IMG/VR virus record: IMGVR_UViG_3300010885_034940
Location: 1-59,250 of that record
Direction: 5' to 3' (one strand)
DNA length: 59,250 bases
DNA from: a virus
Of the stretch, positions 57,680-59,250 are shown in pieces. How positions within the stretch are numbered: the first letter of the stretch is position 1; every line of letters starts with the position of its first letter. The position numbers and the translations under genes are program-made. The notes beneath the pieces were generated by a model. That model did not search any database. It had not been told where the DNA came from and saw only the letters and a program-made list of their open reading frames with translations.

Positions 57680-59250
57680 AAGTTACTATTGGTAACAGCT
57701 CAAACACACAAACATCTTTAAGCAATAAATCAGTATCAGTAACTACAGCAACTGATGTTGGTAAAATTGCTATAAGATCAGGTGCAGCTGGACCAGCTGG
57801 AATTCAGGGACCAATAGGAGCACAAGGTATAACTGGTGCAACTGGTCTTTCAGCTGCTGGTCGTATCTATTATTTTAAATCTAGTAATATTAATGGTATC
57901 TCTGGATATGAAGATATGTCCATTGAAGTTTCACCATTTGTACAAGACGATACGGCTGCAACTGCAAATGTTAATACTGGTCCTGTACAAATAGTCGCAT
58001 TTTCTACAGTAGCTGGTGACCCATCAATAACAAATCTTCCTGCTGGTGAATGGGAATTTCATGTTTATCGTTATGTTAGTCAAAATGGTTATGACTCAAC
58101 TCTTGCAGAAATGCTTGTTAGAGTATATAAAAGAGCAAGTAATGGTGCAGAAACATTAATCTTCAGCACAACTAGTAATGATATACCAAACACAGATATA
58201 TCACCAACTTTGCAAGTATTTAATTATGTCAAACAAACAGCTACAGCTTTTGATGTGACGGATAGATTAGTAATTAAGTTTTTAGCATCAGCTCCATATA
58301 CTGGTCCTGGTGGAATTGATGTACATCATGTGCATGATGGTGCTTTATATGCATCATTTGTTCGTACACCGATAACTGTAGGCTATGTTGGTGATACTGG
58401 TGCACAAGGTGCACTTGGTTCTCAAGGATCCCAAGGTACTCAAGGAACTAGTATACAGGGGACTCAGGGAACTCAAGGTTTACAAGGATTACAGGGAACT
58501 CAAGGAACTCAAGGCACTCAAGGTTTACAAGGAACTAGTATACAGGGATCTCAAGGAACTAGTATACAGGGATCTCAAGGAACTAGTATACAGGGATCTC
58601 AAGGAACTCAAGGTTTACAAGGTTTACAGGGAACAAGTGTACAAGGAACTCAAGGAACTCAAGGTTTACAAGGAACTCAAGGTTTACAAGGAACTCAAGG
58701 TTTACAAGGTTTACAGGGAACAAGTGTACAAGGAACTCAAGGAACTCAAGGAACTCAAGGAACAAGTGTTCAAGGTACTCAAGGTCCTGCTGGTTCAGCA
58801 CAAGGAACTCAGGGAACTCAGGGAACTCAGGGAACCAGTGTTCAAGGAACACAAGGTTTACAAGGAACTCAGGGATCTCAGGGATCTCAAGGAACTCAAG
58901 GAACACAAGGTTTACAAGGAACTCAGGGATCTCAGGGAACTCAAGGAACTCAAGGAACCCAAGGAACCCAAGGTAGACAAGGAGTACAAGGAACTCAGGG
59001 AACTCAAGGATTGCAAGGAACTAGTGTACAAGGAACACAAGGTTTACAAGGTTTACAAGGAACCAGTGTACAGGGAACACAAGGTATAGCTGGATCAACA
59101 CAAGGCACTCAGGGAACTCAAGGTTTACAAGGTTTACAAGGAACCAGTGTACAGGGAACACAAGGTATATCTGGATCAACACAAGGCACTCAGGGAACTC
59201 AAGGTTTACAAGGTTTACAGGGAACAAGTGTACAAGGAACTCAAGGAACT
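57676..59250 (+). CDS. collagen-like tail fibre protein (partial, runs off the window)
   Basis: The frame is open for all 525 codons to the window edge. After a 35-residue head comes a short Gly-x-x stretch (GAAGPAGIQGPIGAQGITGA). A beta domain follows to about residue 238 (WEFHVYRYVSQNGYDSTLAE). From 58399 to the edge there are about 284 residues of Gly-x-Gln/Ser/Val triplets such as GTQGLQGTSVQG. This is a long collagen-like triple-helix shaft; the tip lies beyond the window. Confidence 0.85.
   Translation, partial: MKVTIGNSSNTQTSLSNKSVSVTTATDVGKIAIRSGAAGPAGIQGPIGAQGITGATGLSAAGRIYYFKSSNINGISGYEDMSIEVSPFVQDDTAATANVNTGPVQIVAFSTVAGDPSITNLPAGEWEFHVYRYVSQNGYDSTLAEMLVRVYKRASNGAETLIFSTTSNDIPNTDISPTLQVFNYVKQTATAFDVTDRLVIKFLASAPYTGPGGIDVHHVHDGALYASFVRTPITVGYVGDTGAQGALGSQGSQGTQGTSIQGTQGTQGLQGLQGTQGTQGTQGLQGTSIQGSQGTSIQGSQGTSIQGSQGTQGLQGLQGTSVQGTQGTQGLQGTQGLQGTQGLQGLQGTSVQGTQGTQGTQGTSVQGTQGPAGSAQGTQGTQGTQGTSVQGTQGLQGTQGSQGSQGTQGTQGLQGTQGSQGTQGTQGTQGTQGRQGVQGTQGTQGLQGTSVQGTQGLQGLQGTSVQGTQGIAGSTQGTQGTQGLQGLQGTSVQGTQGISGSTQGTQGTQGLQGLQGTSVQGTQGT
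58399..59250 (+). repeat. collagen-coding low-complexity repeat array
   Basis: Units of 9-24 bp (GGAACTCAA, GGTTTACAA, GGAACTAGTATACAG) are reiterated. The largest visible period is 81 bp (starts at 59041, 59122 and 59203), equal to nine Gly-x-y triplets. All units are multiples of 9 nt, so changes in copy number keep the frame. Confidence 0.92.

Noticed and set aside
58385-59250. Long Leu/Lys-rich and Phe/Leu-rich frames on both strands over the fibre repeats
   Set aside because: They are shadow frames of the Gly-x-y repeat array. The real gene is the uninterrupted frame from 57676.
58399-59250. Short, regularly spaced repeats that could suggest a CRISPR array
   Set aside because: There are no unique spacers. 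All units are in-frame collagen codons in multiples of 9 nt.

Overview
The window is part of the genome of a lytic, T4-superfamily myovirus. T4 homologues are recognisable in number and in T4-like order: gp33-gp59-gp32, a gp61-type primase, and a baseplate block with gp4, gp54, gp26, gp48, gp53, a gp27-like hub, gp5, gp25, gp6, gp7 and gp8. The DNA is A+T-rich. Thirteen of the 14 tRNAs have U at the wobble position and so read A-ending codons, which suggests a G+C-rich host. A circularly permuted tmRNA gene, ThyX, a SleB-type endolysin and leaderless early mRNAs fit an alphaproteobacterial host. From memory, not searched, the closest kind of phage would be the Caulobacter Cr30 / Sinorhizobium PhiM12 type.

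Layout. 1-1 kb: lysis genes, with an Rz-like i-spanin carrying an embedded Rz1-like lipoprotein. 1-11 kb: primase, a metallophosphoesterase-glycosyltransferase pair, thyX, a B12-dependent ribonucleotide reductase, and a glycan cluster (tandem GT25, beta-propeller, TPR-GT17-methyltransferase fusion). 10.9-11.04 kb: an unidentified branched RNA. 11-26 kb: an accessory region of small genes (RuvC-like nuclease, SprT-like and SWIM proteins, MazG-like, AAA+ ATPase, HNH, PhoH, RecB-like exonuclease, exported proteins) mixed with tRNAs. 26.3-27.2 kb: an HNH homing endonuclease next to the permuted tmRNA. 27.2-30 kb: holin candidate, endolysin, gp33, gp59, gp32. 30-34.5 kb, minus strand: head/tail assembly genes ending in tail chaperones and a tape-measure/lysozyme protein. 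34.5-59 kb, plus strand: baseplate and tail fibres, ending in a collagen-like fibre gene that runs off the window.

Regulation visible in the sequence. One promoter class is TTTACT/TTGACA-N17-TATAAT. A second class has a conserved A/T-rich box upstream of TTGNNT-N16-CATAAT and drives four G+C-rich, presumably early, units. At several promoters the ATG sits exactly 7 nt after the -10 box, predicting leaderless mRNAs. In two of them the leaderless ATG opens an 8-codon leader ORF whose stop overlaps the main start. A few TATAAATA elements resemble T4 late promoters, and gp33 is present to serve them.

Most notable candidates: the leaderless 8-codon leader ORFs; a probable programmed -1 frameshift joining gp26 to a 64-aa ORF; the 143-nt branched RNA; the permuted phage tmRNA; and a UAU-anticodon tRNA with a long variable arm.
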